A stretch of DNA of 56,016 bases, taken from the NCBI GenBank assembly GCA_003167495.1, contig PMSX01000394.1, positions 364-56,379 of the forward strand, in the 5' to 3' direction. This DNA is from Bryobacterales bacterium (GTDB taxonomy: Bacteria > Acidobacteriota > Terriglobia > Bryobacterales > Bryobacteraceae). Both the position numbers and the translations under genes were made by a program. The stretch's first letter is position 1; each line of letters starts with the position of its first letter. Positions 42,878-51,915 of the stretch are shown one piece after another. The notes beneath the pieces are model-generated. The model did no database searches. It was not told where the DNA came from and saw only the letters and a program-made list of their open reading frames with translations.

Positions 42878-44632
42878 CTATTGACTGACAGTCCATTTGG
42901 TCGGGTAAAACACGAATTGCAGTCCAATGGAAACATCTCTCTTTGCCCCTCCCAGCACCGGAATGAAGTATCGTTCATACTGAAAGAACGCACTGGCCAG
43001 GAGGTCGGGCTTCAGTTGCCATTGACCTTTGATGCTCGCATCGGTTTGAGTTCCGCCGCCGGGAAGAAAGTTACTGCCCGTTTTGGTTTGCCTGTAGCTT
43101 CCAGTTAGGTTTTCTTTTGCGGACCACCAGTAAGTGGAGGTCGCGATATATGCCCTGGCATCTCGACCCACCCAGCTGCCGAGCAAATATTGGTCGTTGG
43201 TGTAAGCGTCTTTATACTGATTATTCCAATAGAAGAACATGCCTCCTTCGTCACCTCGATATAGCCACGTAGAATACGTTTCTAATCGGAGATCCAGCTT
43301 GTTCAGCATTGGCAACTTGGGGAAATATATACCCGGACCCCAGGCTGAGCGCCGCGGGCTGTCCAGAGGATTCGGTTCATCGTCCGCCAGCGAGTCAGAA
43401 TAGATCGTGACCGCGCGCCGGAGCCCGGGCAGATGCCACTCAAAGTCAAAGCCGCTCCTACGGTCGCCGGGGTCGTTCGCTGAACCGTAAGCCGTGCCGC
43501 CGGTACTTGAGGTGCTGAAGAAGCTTTCATATATGCTCTTAGCGGTTAACGAGTGTCCCACCCCGCCAAAAATCGCACTCCTGGTAAACCCAATCTCCAA
43601 ATTCTCACTCAACTGGAACGTTATCTTCTGCGCATTAATCAACGGGCGAGGAGGATAAAGGTGTCCCGAGAGTTTTCCGACAATCATCTGCGTCCTAATT
43701 CGGCCCAATAGCCGAAACGGACCCGGCAAAACGATTGGTGTCTGTTGAGAGAAGCGCAATGAATAGAACGGCTCGGCGTTGTCGCTGAAGCTGAACTGGC
43801 TTGCCTCTCCCGGTCCCCAAGACAGGCTCTGCTTTCCAAGAGTAACATCGAAGGGCCCAACGCTCGCCCCCACATAGATCTCAAGCGGATCGAACGTGCT
43901 GGTTGAGCGGGTACTCGTCGCCTGTTGGGCAGGGACACCATCAAGTGCACCTAATAGTTCGCTGACGCCTTGATCGACGGGGCCTCGACCTCCAGCCTCT
44001 TGATACTCCCCTCGAAAGTAAGCCGAAAACCGTCCTGCCGTTGCAAACGCCGAAAAGCCGTCCACTGTGTTCGTTCCCTGCTCGAAGGGACGCCCATAGT
44101 CATTCACAAGTGTCTGTCCAAAATGGTAACTATCCCGCAATGGAGTTCCCGAAATCTGCAGTAATTGCGAATAAACGGATTCGACTCGAGCCTCAGTAGC
44201 AGTTCCGTGATCACGGCTAAACTCTTTACTCAAATCCGCAATCAGCTTCAAAGCTTCGCCATTAAGTGCTCCGGTAGAGACCTTTGTACTGTATCGCGAT
44301 GCTATGTCTTGCGCCTCGCTGACCAGTTCCGCGCAATGCCTGCGAGTCCATGGCGCGGCCAGGTTTTCTTCGTCCGGCACATAGCCGAGTGCGGCAAGCC
44401 GCCTCAGCGCGGGGTAGACCCAGCTATCGAGCGGTACATATATTGGCCCAGCGGCTGCCTGATTCTCTTCGCTTGCCGACGCCACTGGGGTAGCAACCAC
44501 AAGCGCGAACATGCTTATCAGCAAACAGGTCAGCGGGAAGCGCCGATGACTTTGGAAGAGCCAATTGGCGAGAGTCAGAATAGCTTCGCTTAGTGGAAAA
44601 ACGATTGAAAACACCACGAATAGTAGTGTCAC
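42878..44632 (-). CDS. Wzi-like outer-membrane capsule assembly protein
   Basis: A 584-residue exported protein. A signal peptide ends near residue 53 (TPVASASE). The early conserved text is VPLDSWVYPALRRLAALGYV. Later parts include VTLGKQSLSWGPGEASQFSF and GPFRLLGRIRTQMIV, typical of the Wzi/capsule-assembly barrel. Wzi binds exported polysaccharide at the cell surface. It ends in a Phe/Tyr-rich strand (IGLQFVFYPTKWTVSQ). Two hydrophobic stretches precede the signal cleavage site, so the true start may lie inside. A direct-repeat operator lies 40 bp upstream. The gene is about 3 kb from the sugar transferase/HprK region. Confidence 0.85.
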   Translation of the reverse strand: MTLLFVVFSIVFPLSEAILTLANWLFQSHRRFPLTCLLISMFALVVATPVASASEENQAAAGPIYVPLDSWVYPALRRLAALGYVPDEENLAAPWTRRHCAELVSEAQDIASRYSTKVSTGALNGEALKLIADLSKEFSRDHGTATEARVESVYSQLLQISGTPLRDSYHFGQTLVNDYGRPFEQGTNTVDGFSAFATAGRFSAYFRGEYQEAGGRGPVDQGVSELLGALDGVPAQQATSTRSTSTFDPLEIYVGASVGPFDVTLGKQSLSWGPGEASQFSFSDNAEPFYSLRFSQQTPIVLPGPFRLLGRIRTQMIVGKLSGHLYPPRPLINAQKITFQLSENLEIGFTRSAIFGGVGHSLTAKSIYESFFSTSSTGGTAYGSANDPGDRRSGFDFEWHLPGLRRAVTIYSDSLADDEPNPLDSPRRSAWGPGIYFPKLPMLNKLDLRLETYSTWLYRGDEGGMFFYWNNQYKDAYTNDQYLLGSWVGRDARAYIATSTYWWSAKENLTGSYRQTKTGSNFLPGGGTQTDASIKGQWQLKPDLLASAFFQYERYFIPVLGGAKRDVSIGLQFVFYPTKWTVSQ

Positions 44633-45115
44633 CTACAACAAGGTTCCGCGGTAGTCGAACTCTTGCAAGATATGTAAAAGCTTCGTAAATTAAAAGTGCC
44701 GCACTGTGTCGCAGCTTCTGGTTTCGCCGCTCCGGCTAAATGCCACTGCCAGCGCCCTGCGACCGGTTCATCCAGAATTCGAAACAGCCCTCTTGACGCT
44801 GAGCACAGCACGATTGAATCTTCGCCAGATGAGTCGACGACCCTTATCCTATAGTCACTGAGCGCCGAACCACAACATTGATGTCTTCTTCGTTGCGCTA
44901 GAAGGTTCGCTGATCAACACTGTTCTCAACGCCCGCCGGAGGAATCGGGCCTTCAAGAGCGTCCTTCACGCTTTCGGTCGCGCTTTTACAAATCACAAGT
45001 GCAACCCCGTATGCCTCGCAAACTGGAGCGGAAAGGGGTCGTTGTTATTAAAGCAAGGAACGCTGTTGGTAAGGGTAGCCTCTCAGAAGGTCGCCCTTCT
45101 CCAATGATCGCGTCT
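44633..45115. other. Intergenic region, 483 bp, with one operator-like site
   Basis: It holds the direct-repeat site at 44673-44689 near the Wzi-like gene. The remaining part, toward the DUF1111 gene end, shows no gene, RNA or clear terminator. Confidence 0.45.
44673..44689 (-). promoter_or_regulatory. Direct-repeat operator, TTTACG-aagct-TTTACA
   Basis: It faces the Wzi-like gene 40 bp away. The following TATC-tt-GC resembles the flank of the 3029 site (TATC-aa-GC). Confidence 0.6.
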
Positions 45116-46414
45116 TTATAGCGATTTAAGAAAGGTAATCAACTGCTGTTGTTTGGCAGTTATCAAAGCGTTGAAGCGTGCGATGACACTTTCTGCCTCT
45201 CCTTTGTGGCGTTGTATGGCATCGCCTAAAGTTACCGAGGCATTGTCGTGCATGAACCGAGCCTTTATTCCCAGACCCCAAAGCGGAACTGTTCGCAGCT
45301 TGTTCGCCGTATCTTGCGGGCCGACCTGCACGATGCCGTCGCCGGTGCCTACATCGTGTAGCAGGAAATCGCCGTAAGGGTGAATAATCTTGCTTCCCAA
45401 CGCTTCGGGAACAGTGTACGTGCCGCCGTTTATCACGGTTCCCGCGCGATCGGTGGTAAGAGTTTCAACATGACAGGTAGCGCAGCCGATCGACTTGAAC
45501 AGGTTCTGTCCGGCAATGGCATCCGAGGTTGCCGCTAACGCCAAGTTGCGCGGTGGGACCTGGGTTCCGCGGATGAATTGAGCAAAATGGTCGATATCCG
45601 CTAAACCCAGGGCATCCGGCTTATCTTCAGGGTCGGTGGTCACCCTGCAAACGGAGGTGACATCTTTCGGCTTTAATCGATTTGTAACACCCATCTCATT
45701 CAGGTACGCGTCACCTGAAAACGAGAGGATGGTCGCGTCCTGGGTCTTCCACCCAAACTTGCCTACTCCTGTCTGTCCGGGCGCCTCAAAAATCGGGACT
45801 TGAATCGCTTCGCCGTGAATCATTCCGTTGCTTTCAGCAGGCTGATTGGCGGCAATCGCAAGGAATGTTCTGTCGTCGACGGCTTCCACAAATCCATCTC
45901 CCAGCATGTTGAGCACTGCGCGCAGGGTCCGAATATTTTCTGCGTCTGGCACATGCTCCTGGGCCTGCGGACATATGGAACGGTCGTTGACAATTGAACG
46001 GCCTGTAATAGTATTCGCTCCGCCGTTGATCGTGATAGTGGGGTTTACAAAGTTGCCGTCTGCGTCGTTGTGACCGACTCGCATTTCGGTAAATTGGCTG
46101 GCCGCGCCAGCCACGCCGTTGTTATGACATTCGACACACGCCGTCGCGTTGAAAACTGGACCCAATCCGGTGCTTGGATCATGTCTCCGTTCAAACTGTG
46201 CCTGGTCGAGGGCGTAGGTATCGCCGGGCGGCTCTGCAATCCCATTGCTCACACTCTGCGAACCGGGATTCACTGTTAGTTCCCCCGTAGGGCTGATCGT
46301 CTGTCCGATTGTGGGAGTTGTAAATCCGGCTGGCGCCTCAGTCACAGATTGCTGCGCGACAAGGAGAATTGCGGTTCCTATAACAGATAAGAAAGCGATC
46401 TTTTTGTGTGTCAT
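45116..46414 (-). CDS. Diheme oxidoreductase, DUF1111 (putative peroxidase/thiol oxidoreductase)
   Basis: A 432-residue exported protein with a signal peptide (KIAFLSVIGTAILLVAQQ) and two heme sites: CVECH within FNATACVECHNNG and CATCH near residue 310. The text FGWKTQDATILSFSGDAYLNEMGVTN and HDVGTGDGIVQV is characteristic of the DUF1111 diheme family, related to MauG and cytochrome c peroxidases. It is likely periplasmic and may reduce peroxide or oxidise a partner. The PEP-CTERM-like gene lies 54 bp upstream on the same strand, so they could share a transcript. Confidence 0.87.
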   Translation of the reverse strand: MTHKKIAFLSVIGTAILLVAQQSVTEAPAGFTTPTIGQTISPTGELTVNPGSQSVSNGIAEPPGDTYALDQAQFERRHDPSTGLGPVFNATACVECHNNGVAGAASQFTEMRVGHNDADGNFVNPTITINGGANTITGRSIVNDRSICPQAQEHVPDAENIRTLRAVLNMLGDGFVEAVDDRTFLAIAANQPAESNGMIHGEAIQVPIFEAPGQTGVGKFGWKTQDATILSFSGDAYLNEMGVTNRLKPKDVTSVCRVTTDPEDKPDALGLADIDHFAQFIRGTQVPPRNLALAATSDAIAGQNLFKSIGCATCHVETLTTDRAGTVINGGTYTVPEALGSKIIHPYGDFLLHDVGTGDGIVQVGPQDTANKLRTVPLWGLGIKARFMHDNASVTLGDAIQRHKGEAESVIARFNALITAKQQQLITFLKSL

Positions 46415-46468
46415 GTGTTTAATCTCCTTTGAGACGTACTGGTTTTCTTTCTAGAGGTCTGTAAACTG

Positions 46469-47083
46469 TTAGTCGTTAACGGCGAGCCAGGCGATAAGCT
46501 GCTTGCGGCGGAGGGAAAACATCGCGATGAAGCCAGCACCAAAAAGTAAAGGCGCTGCCGGCTCCTGCGCAGAAGTGGCCTCGGTAAAAGTCACATTGTC
46601 AATCGCGAAGTCCCAGGCGTTTGTGTCGGTCGAGGTGATGTAAACGATTGTTAGGCCATCTCCCGGCAGAGAAAAAGTGGCGGCGCCCGAAGCGCTGGCC
46701 GAGGCCAACGACATCGTGGCCGAGTCGCCTAGGTTGTCTGACACGGTGTAGCTTTCGACAGAGTCTGCGTTGGCAACGTAGATACTGAAATTGCTGACAG
46801 GGGAGGCGAAATTAATCACAAGCGGATTTGTTTCGCCAGAGCCGAACAGTCCCTCGGTAGCGTATACGCCAGTTTGATCCGCATTGAGTCCAACCTCTCC
46901 ATTGAGCAATTCGCCTCCAATAAACGTGGCGATACCGATGGTGAGCGGCGAATCCGGAATGCCCGTAATGTTACCGCCGCTTGCTACAGTCTGAGCTTGG
47001 AAGTCAATCACGTCGGCCAGGGCTGGCGAAACAACCAGAGCCAAAAACAGACACGGTCCGATCTTTGCTAAGAGATGTCTCAT
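46469..47083 (-). CDS. PEP-CTERM-like sorted surface protein
   Basis: A 204-residue exported protein with a signal peptide (CLFLALVVSPALA), a beta-rich body and a C-terminal tail EPAAPLLFGAGFIAMFSLRR. That tail has the layout of the PEP-CTERM signal: Pro-containing turn, hydrophobic helix, Arg cluster. The leading VPEP is altered to EPAAP. Such tails are processed by exosortases in exopolysaccharide-producing bacteria. No exosortase is in the window, so one should lie elsewhere if the tail is functional. The body (ISVYVANADSVESYT-like text) resembles PEP-CTERM proteins of unknown role. Confidence 0.75.
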   Translation of the reverse strand: MRHLLAKIGPCLFLALVVSPALADVIDFQAQTVASGGNITGIPDSPLTIGIATFIGGELLNGEVGLNADQTGVYATEGLFGSGETNPLVINFASPVSNFSIYVANADSVESYTVSDNLGDSATMSLASASASGAATFSLPGDGLTIVYITSTDTNAWDFAIDNVTFTEATSAQEPAAPLLFGAGFIAMFSLRRKQLIAWLAVND

Positions 47084-47309
47084 GAATCTTTCTCCTTAAA
47101 GAGCAGTGCTGAAATATAGTGGAGTGTTATCATCGCCCGATGTCAAAGAGGCTGGTCTAAACGAAATTCGCTGCGTCGATGCCGTACTTGTGCTCATCTG
47201 TCGACTGGGGACGAAACCTCCTTCTCGACTAAGCTCCGTCTCTACTCTGTTTAACTTGGCGATTGGGAGAAATATTCCCGATTGCGCGAAGATTTTTCGT
47301 ATTTAGCTT

Positions 47310-48590
47310 TCATGGGTGGATTCGCGAATTAGCCTCTTGACCCTCGACAGCCACGATCCTGCTAACCACGTTGAGGTCTATCGGCAAACGATCTCGATGA
47401 TTGTCAACGGCCGACTCAAGCTTAAGAATGTAACTTAATGTAGATCGTAGAAACTTCTTCTCAAATAAGTGGTAGCTCAGGAACGCTATTAGAAATGGCA
47501 GACCTATCCACCCCAGCCCAACAACGAACGCGCAAAGAAGGGAGTGGCCCCACCACGGCCGACGACTAAAAAGATGGAGGATAACTTCTAGAATAAACCC
47601 TTGGTAAACGTAGATTCCGTAGCTGTACTTCCCGAAACTGACGAGGCCGCTTGACCTCATGCACCGGTCGAACAGACTGCCGCTGTAATTCGACAGATAA
47701 GCCGACAGGATTAAGCATCCAAAACCGATCTCCAGTAATAGGTGACCATAAACCATGGTGTCGTGATCATTCCAGATCTGGTGAGGGTTGGAACAAATAC
47801 GGGCCAGTCCCATCACGGCTGCAATAGCAGCAAACGGGATGATCTTACGAACTCGTCGAAGCAGGATGGCATCCCTCACCACAATTGCGCAAAAGGATCC
47901 AATGAGGAGGCCATCCATTCTCGTGAAGGTGTTCATATAGACCACATAAGAAAAAGCAGTTGAGGCATGCTCCATCAACCACCATCGCAGCAGGACCGCC
48001 ACAACAATGCCAATCCAGCAGCTGATGGCCACTTTTGTCTTCGGTAGGTGCCAGACAAAGGCTGGCCAAATTAAATAGAACTGCTCTTCGATCGCTAAAC
48101 TCCAGAAAGGCCCCAGGAATGCCATGTGATGAAGCTCTGCGAGTGGCATCCACCAATTCTGAAGGTAGAACAGGTAGAACAGCCACCCGATAGGGCTAGG
48201 CCATAATCTCTGGCCGGAAGGTGAGTGCCGCAGAAGAATAGAGGCAGCCCCGCACAGGAGTAAAACAGCGTAATATAAAGGAAAGATTCTGGAACTTCGG
48301 CGAACGTAAAATGATTGGAGTGGCTCTTTAGCGGTCTTTTTATCGAACAATATCCCTGTTATAAGAAACCCTGATAAGACGAAGAAAAGGTCTACGCCAC
48401 TCCAACCCCACGACATCGCAGTCGCCGCCAAACGGGCCATGGCCCAGTTCAGAGGCAGCACACCCATATTTTGAAAGTGAACGGCAAGGACAAGAATGAC
48501 GGCGATGCCGCGCACTCCGTCCAACGATCCAATGTGCGTATGCCGATTGACGGTTGGGAGCTGGGGCGAAATTGTTTTTGGGATCGTCAT
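47310..48590 (-). CDS. Acyltransferase family 3 membrane protein (OafA/YrhL-like)
   Basis: A 426-residue inner-membrane acyltransferase with about ten hydrophobic segments. It opens with GSLDGVRGIAVILVLAVHF and has DLFFVLSGFLITGIL and FWSLAIEEQFYLIWPAF, the His/Glu features of the family. These enzymes usually O-acetylate exported polysaccharides or lipids. No periplasmic SGNH domain is fused. The P450 gene lies 51 bp upstream on the same strand. It plausibly decorates the polysaccharide of this locus, by position only. Confidence 0.9.
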   Translation of the reverse strand: MTIPKTISPQLPTVNRHTHIGSLDGVRGIAVILVLAVHFQNMGVLPLNWAMARLAATAMSWGWSGVDLFFVLSGFLITGILFDKKTAKEPLQSFYVRRSSRIFPLYYAVLLLCGAASILLRHSPSGQRLWPSPIGWLFYLFYLQNWWMPLAELHHMAFLGPFWSLAIEEQFYLIWPAFVWHLPKTKVAISCWIGIVVAVLLRWWLMEHASTAFSYVVYMNTFTRMDGLLIGSFCAIVVRDAILLRRVRKIIPFAAIAAVMGLARICSNPHQIWNDHDTMVYGHLLLEIGFGCLILSAYLSNYSGSLFDRCMRSSGLVSFGKYSYGIYVYQGFILEVILHLFSRRPWWGHSLLCAFVVGLGWIGLPFLIAFLSYHLFEKKFLRSTLSYILKLESAVDNHRDRLPIDLNVVSRIVAVEGQEANSRIHP

Positions 48591-48641
48591 TGTTATACCC
48601 GTACAGCTCTCAGCCCCTTCCGCGAAACAGAATGAAAGGCA

Positions 48642-49676
48642 TCAGACAACGCGACCAGGCAGGACTGGTAGAGAGGAAGGCCAAATCAACATGGTTCCGC
48701 AGGACCACTCGAAAGAGTTGCTCAATTTAGACTCCGAATATCGGGCAAGGATCGACTCGGTCGCAGTTGCTGTCATCATTCTGACGAGTGATGCGCCGCT
48801 GCAGTAGTGAAACCCAGACGAAAGCGCAAGATGTCCCGTAGCGCCACGTCTAATGTCTAGGCGATCAGGCTCGGCAAACTGCTGAGCATCCCGGTTAGCG
48901 GAAGCCAATCTCAAGATCAGCCGGTCGCCGGCTGCAATCCTCGTACCGCAGATGCTGGTCTCTCTATCAGCCTGCCGGAAAAGGCTATGAACAGGCCCCG
49001 CGTAGCGTAATAATTCCTCTGTGGCCTTCGGTATCCAGTCGGGATGTGTTTGCAAAATCTTCCATTCGGCGGGATGTTGCAACAATGCCGCCCATGCGCT
49101 TGCGAGAAAGGCCGGTACTGTTTGCGCAATTCCGAGGAACAGCGATTTTTCGTACGAAGCACTCGACCACAAGAAGAATTGATCTAGCTTCTGGTTTGCT
49201 TCCGTCGCTCGAGATTTCGCAGCAGCGTCGTGAGGCGCTGCATCGCTTTCCGAAAGATGGCTCACCAAACGAGCGAGACGTGCGCTATGAATTGGATTAA
49301 TGCCCGTTAGCGCGATAGCCGAATCCAGGCACCAGGGCCTAATGAACTCCGCGACGAGATCGACCGGGCGGTTCGCGAATAAAGGTTGCAGTAAAGCCGA
49401 TGCCAACCAGTTTATTTCCGTTTGCCACTTGGAAGTGTGAGAGCTCAGAAGCGGAATGTGAATTTCAGAATGTACCTTCTCGCCGGCTGGCTTTGCGTTC
49501 GTGTCAGTGGCAGTCTTTGGTGGCCTGGCCTGCGAGAGATCGGCCGACCGAAGTGCGGCCAACACGTCTCGATGGCGGCTTAGAATCCAGGCGTTCTGGC
49601 TCTCACTGAAGTAAAGGTCTTCCGGTGCGGGCGGCGATAACGGGACATTTGCGAGCGGTTCAATAGCCATTGCCAT
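48642..49676 (-). CDS. Cytochrome P450-like protein, short
   Basis: A 344-residue P450-type protein. The K-helix pair is in ATEELLRYAG (E-x2-R) and the heme-thiolate loop is SSGFHYCSGASLVR, with the conserved Phe replaced by Leu before SSG and the Ala of LAR by Val. An I-helix-like stretch is GIAQTVPAFLASAW. Bacterial P450s are usually near 400 residues; this one is shorter at the N-terminus, where substrate-recognition elements are thin. No ferredoxin gene is nearby, although the redox chimera at the left end of the window could donate electrons. The substrate is unknown. Confidence 0.82.
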   Translation of the reverse strand: MAMAIEPLANVPLSPPAPEDLYFSESQNAWILSRHRDVLAALRSADLSQARPPKTATDTNAKPAGEKVHSEIHIPLLSSHTSKWQTEINWLASALLQPLFANRPVDLVAEFIRPWCLDSAIALTGINPIHSARLARLVSHLSESDAAPHDAAAKSRATEANQKLDQFFLWSSASYEKSLFLGIAQTVPAFLASAWAALLQHPAEWKILQTHPDWIPKATEELLRYAGPVHSLFRQADRETSICGTRIAAGDRLILRLASANRDAQQFAEPDRLDIRRGATGHLALSSGFHYCSGASLVRMMTATATESILARYSESKLSNSFEWSCGTMLIWPSSLPVLPGRVV

Positions 49677-49832
49677 ATAGATGATGTTGTGAAAGCGTCA
49701 CTGCCTGTGCGGACCGCTTCGGCCGATCAACGCGGCCGAGCCGTTGGAGCTTGAATCAATACCGGGTGGACAGGGTTACCCCTGTGCGCACCCGTATTCG
49801 CCAAAGGCGGACCCGCTTACGCGACTGACCCT

Positions 49833-50948
49833 CTAACACTGGCGGACAGCAGCGTCCGCCTCCTCTGCCATCCGTTGGAGCAATTGTAGAAACTGCTTTT
49901 GTTGACCGAAGAAGAGACCATCCTGAGTAAAAGATGCGATGGTCGCGACCGCGCCTCCAAATTTGTCGCTGGAGGGCCGAATTACCGAGCAGTGAGGCAG
50001 CTGCGGATTAATAAATTCGCAAGGAACGGGGAAGATCAAGCTGGGCTGGGTCAGCGGATTCAGTGGGCTGAAAAAATTGGGGAATGTCAAGCCTTGATCC
50101 GTTACTGGTGCAACGGGGGCTTGTACTCCATTGCCAGCAAAATCAACCCATTCCAGGAAATGCGCGATCTCGTCTCCGCCAATGCCAAGTGTGATTTTCA
50201 AAACCTCCAGGCTGCTCACTTTCTGACTGAGCGCCTGGTACAGGCTCGATCCACCTTGTTCGATGTAGCCGAAGTGAAACGCTGCCGTGTTGGCGATCAC
50301 CTGAATATGGTCGGTGCCGTTGAAATCAGCATCCGTTCTAGGAATCGCCGTACGGTTAGTAATAGTTAGCGCTTGAGGGAAAGTGGCGCCGAAATCCGGA
50401 TTGGTTGCACTTCGGTAGCGAATGAACCAACTAGTGTCGACATTAAGATGCATGAGGTTCGTGAGGCGCCCGATGTTTAGTGCGCCCGCAGCTGTGCTCC
50501 CTTGTAACGTTTGAAATTCGCTGAAATCCACCGGATCTACGCCCTTGGATTCCAGGTAACCGTTCAAGAAAGTGGCGTGGCTTATCTCATCCACTGTGTT
50601 GCTGGTTATGTATTGCGGGCCGTCGGAATCGAGATTCGAGAGAGCAGCCTGATAACTGTTCAACTGTTGGTTCATGTCCACCTCTATCGGTTGGCCAGAG
50701 GTGAGGCCCCCCAGCTCCGCGTACTGCTGCCAGAGATCGGACTCAATCAGCTCAGCCGCTGCTAGAAACCTGAGAATTGCAATGTCTCCCAGTGTAAGGC
50801 CGAGTGAAGATCCGCTTTCCGAGTTTTGTGCGAACGCCTTGTTCCCAGCAAGAGCGGTACCTCCCATCACTGCGGCTCCGGTTGTTAGGCTTCGACGCAG
50901 AAACGATCTGCGATTGTTCACCTGAGCTATGTTACTGTTTCGTTTCAT
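49833..50948 (-). CDS. Tat-exported ferritin-like domain protein
   Basis: A 371-residue protein with a twin-arginine signal (NRRSFLRRSLTTGAAVMGG) and a helical body LTLGDIAILRFLAAAELIES followed by NTVDEISHATFLNGYLESKG, as in the exported ferritin-like family (PF13668 type) that may bind a di-metal site with Glu and His residues. Tat export implies cofactor loading before secretion. Two Cys residues near the C-terminus (CEFINPQLPHC) could form a disulfide. The role is unproven; oxidative or metal stress is the usual guess. Upstream is a 58-bp block shared with ribAB that holds a direct-repeat operator 86 bp before the start. A hairpin at about 49769-49787 without a T-run lies after the gene. 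Confidence 0.82.
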   Translation of the reverse strand: MKRNSNIAQVNNRRSFLRRSLTTGAAVMGGTALAGNKAFAQNSESGSSLGLTLGDIAILRFLAAAELIESDLWQQYAELGGLTSGQPIEVDMNQQLNSYQAALSNLDSDGPQYITSNTVDEISHATFLNGYLESKGVDPVDFSEFQTLQGSTAAGALNIGRLTNLMHLNVDTSWFIRYRSATNPDFGATFPQALTITNRTAIPRTDADFNGTDHIQVIANTAAFHFGYIEQGGSSLYQALSQKVSSLEVLKITLGIGGDEIAHFLEWVDFAGNGVQAPVAPVTDQGLTFPNFFSPLNPLTQPSLIFPVPCEFINPQLPHCSVIRPSSDKFGGAVATIASFTQDGLFFGQQKQFLQLLQRMAEEADAAVRQC

Positions 50949-51447
50949 TTATCTCCTTGTAAAAACTAACTCAAGCGCTTCAGTGCGCTCTGCTCCACTT
51001 TGCGACATTTGGCCCGGTAAATCGTCTGCGCGATGTAAACAATTTGTACATTCTCCGATGTGAAACGCACTATGGATGTGGAACGCCCATTCAGAAACTT
51101 AGAGAGTGCGAGTCCGGCTAGATCGGTTCACAATTTACTTAGGTTTCTTTGAACACATGCGCTGCTTTAGTCGTCGCCTTATCGTCAAGATATGCAGTCA
51201 CTGTTCAGCACTTTTGCATTCGGTTCGACTGGCTCAGATAAACAATTGAGAAGGCCCTGTTAAAGCGAACAGAACAGGATCACCAGATATGTGAAGGCGG
51301 AAACCAAAAGGAAGATTAGGAGATGTGACCGGTCCCAAAGGCAAATCCTCGATTCAGGTTTCCGTTTCAGAGGACAGGGACATGTCACTTCACTTCAAAA
51401 GGCGATCCTGACATGCGATGCTGTTCTCGTCGGCCTTAACGCCTAGT
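50949..51447. other. Intergenic region, 499 bp, with the block shared with ribAB
   Basis: It holds the repeated block at 51004-51061. In the remaining 380 bp toward the DUF2231 gene end I see no gene, RNA or terminator, apart from a 28-codon GTG frame near 51326 with no support. Confidence 0.45.
51004..51061 (-). promoter_or_regulatory. Upstream block shared with ribAB, holding a direct-repeat operator
   Basis: Ungapped match to 9948-10005. The core at 51034-51050 reads, toward the ferritin-like gene, TGTACA-aattg-TTTACA, followed by TCGCGCAGACGATTT. The extended identity with the ribAB region is the strongest non-coding similarity in the window. Confidence 0.62.
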
Positions 51448-51915
51448 CTAGCTCGGCGCGTTTACACCGCTCAGGAAACCTCCCAGGTGTCCCGTTAGTG
51501 CGACGATGCTCACTGCCGCGGCTTCGATCGTCAGCCGGTAGCCTGGCAAGAGCCAGCCTGGCTTCCGCTGTGTTCTCATATGGATGAACCACGCCACCCA
51601 GATCATTGCGCTCGATACGCATCCCAGCACCATGTGCATGAGGAGAATGCCCTTCAGCCGCTGTCCTTCGAGTGCCCATTGCCAGGCAACGATTCCGGTT
51701 ATCAAGGCCGGGAGGGCAGTAATTGCCGCCCCTGTGAGGTTGTAGTAAGCGCATGCCGCAAGAACCGGCCGCTTGGTTCGCTGCGCAAGAAAATCAAAGG
51801 CGGCGCCAACCGTGAACAAAGCTATTGGGAAATGGATCAGCACCACATGCTGCGCATGCTTGGCCAAGAGTACAGTTTTGAAGTCGAAAGGGTTTGCGCT
51901 CATTTGGCCGCTCAC
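51448..51915 (-). CDS. DUF2231-type membrane protein
   Basis: A 155-residue protein with four membrane helices. The opening HAQHVVLIHFPIALFTVGAA and the His residues on helices 1 and 3 (LLMHMVLGC) match DUF2231, a small family often found with redox and copper proteins. A heme- or quinone-type role has been suggested for such His-rich helices, but none is shown. The start forms an ATGA overlap with the cupredoxin stop, so it is the last gene of a three-gene operon with the cupredoxin and the phosphoesterase. Confidence 0.82.
   Translation of the reverse strand: MSGQMSANPFDFKTVLLAKHAQHVVLIHFPIALFTVGAAFDFLAQRTKRPVLAACAYYNLTGAAITALPALITGIVAWQWALEGQRLKGILLMHMVLGCVSSAMIWVAWFIHMRTQRKPGWLLPGYRLTIEAAAVSIVALTGHLGGFLSGVNAPS

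Noticed and set aside
44985-45000. TTTACA near the end of the DUF1111 gene
   Set aside because: No second half-site at the right distance (the position reads CAAGTG).
49769-49787. Hairpin ACAGGG/CCCTGT as a terminator for the ferritin-like gene
   Set aside because: The stem is short and there is no T-run, so it is mentioned only in that gene's entry.
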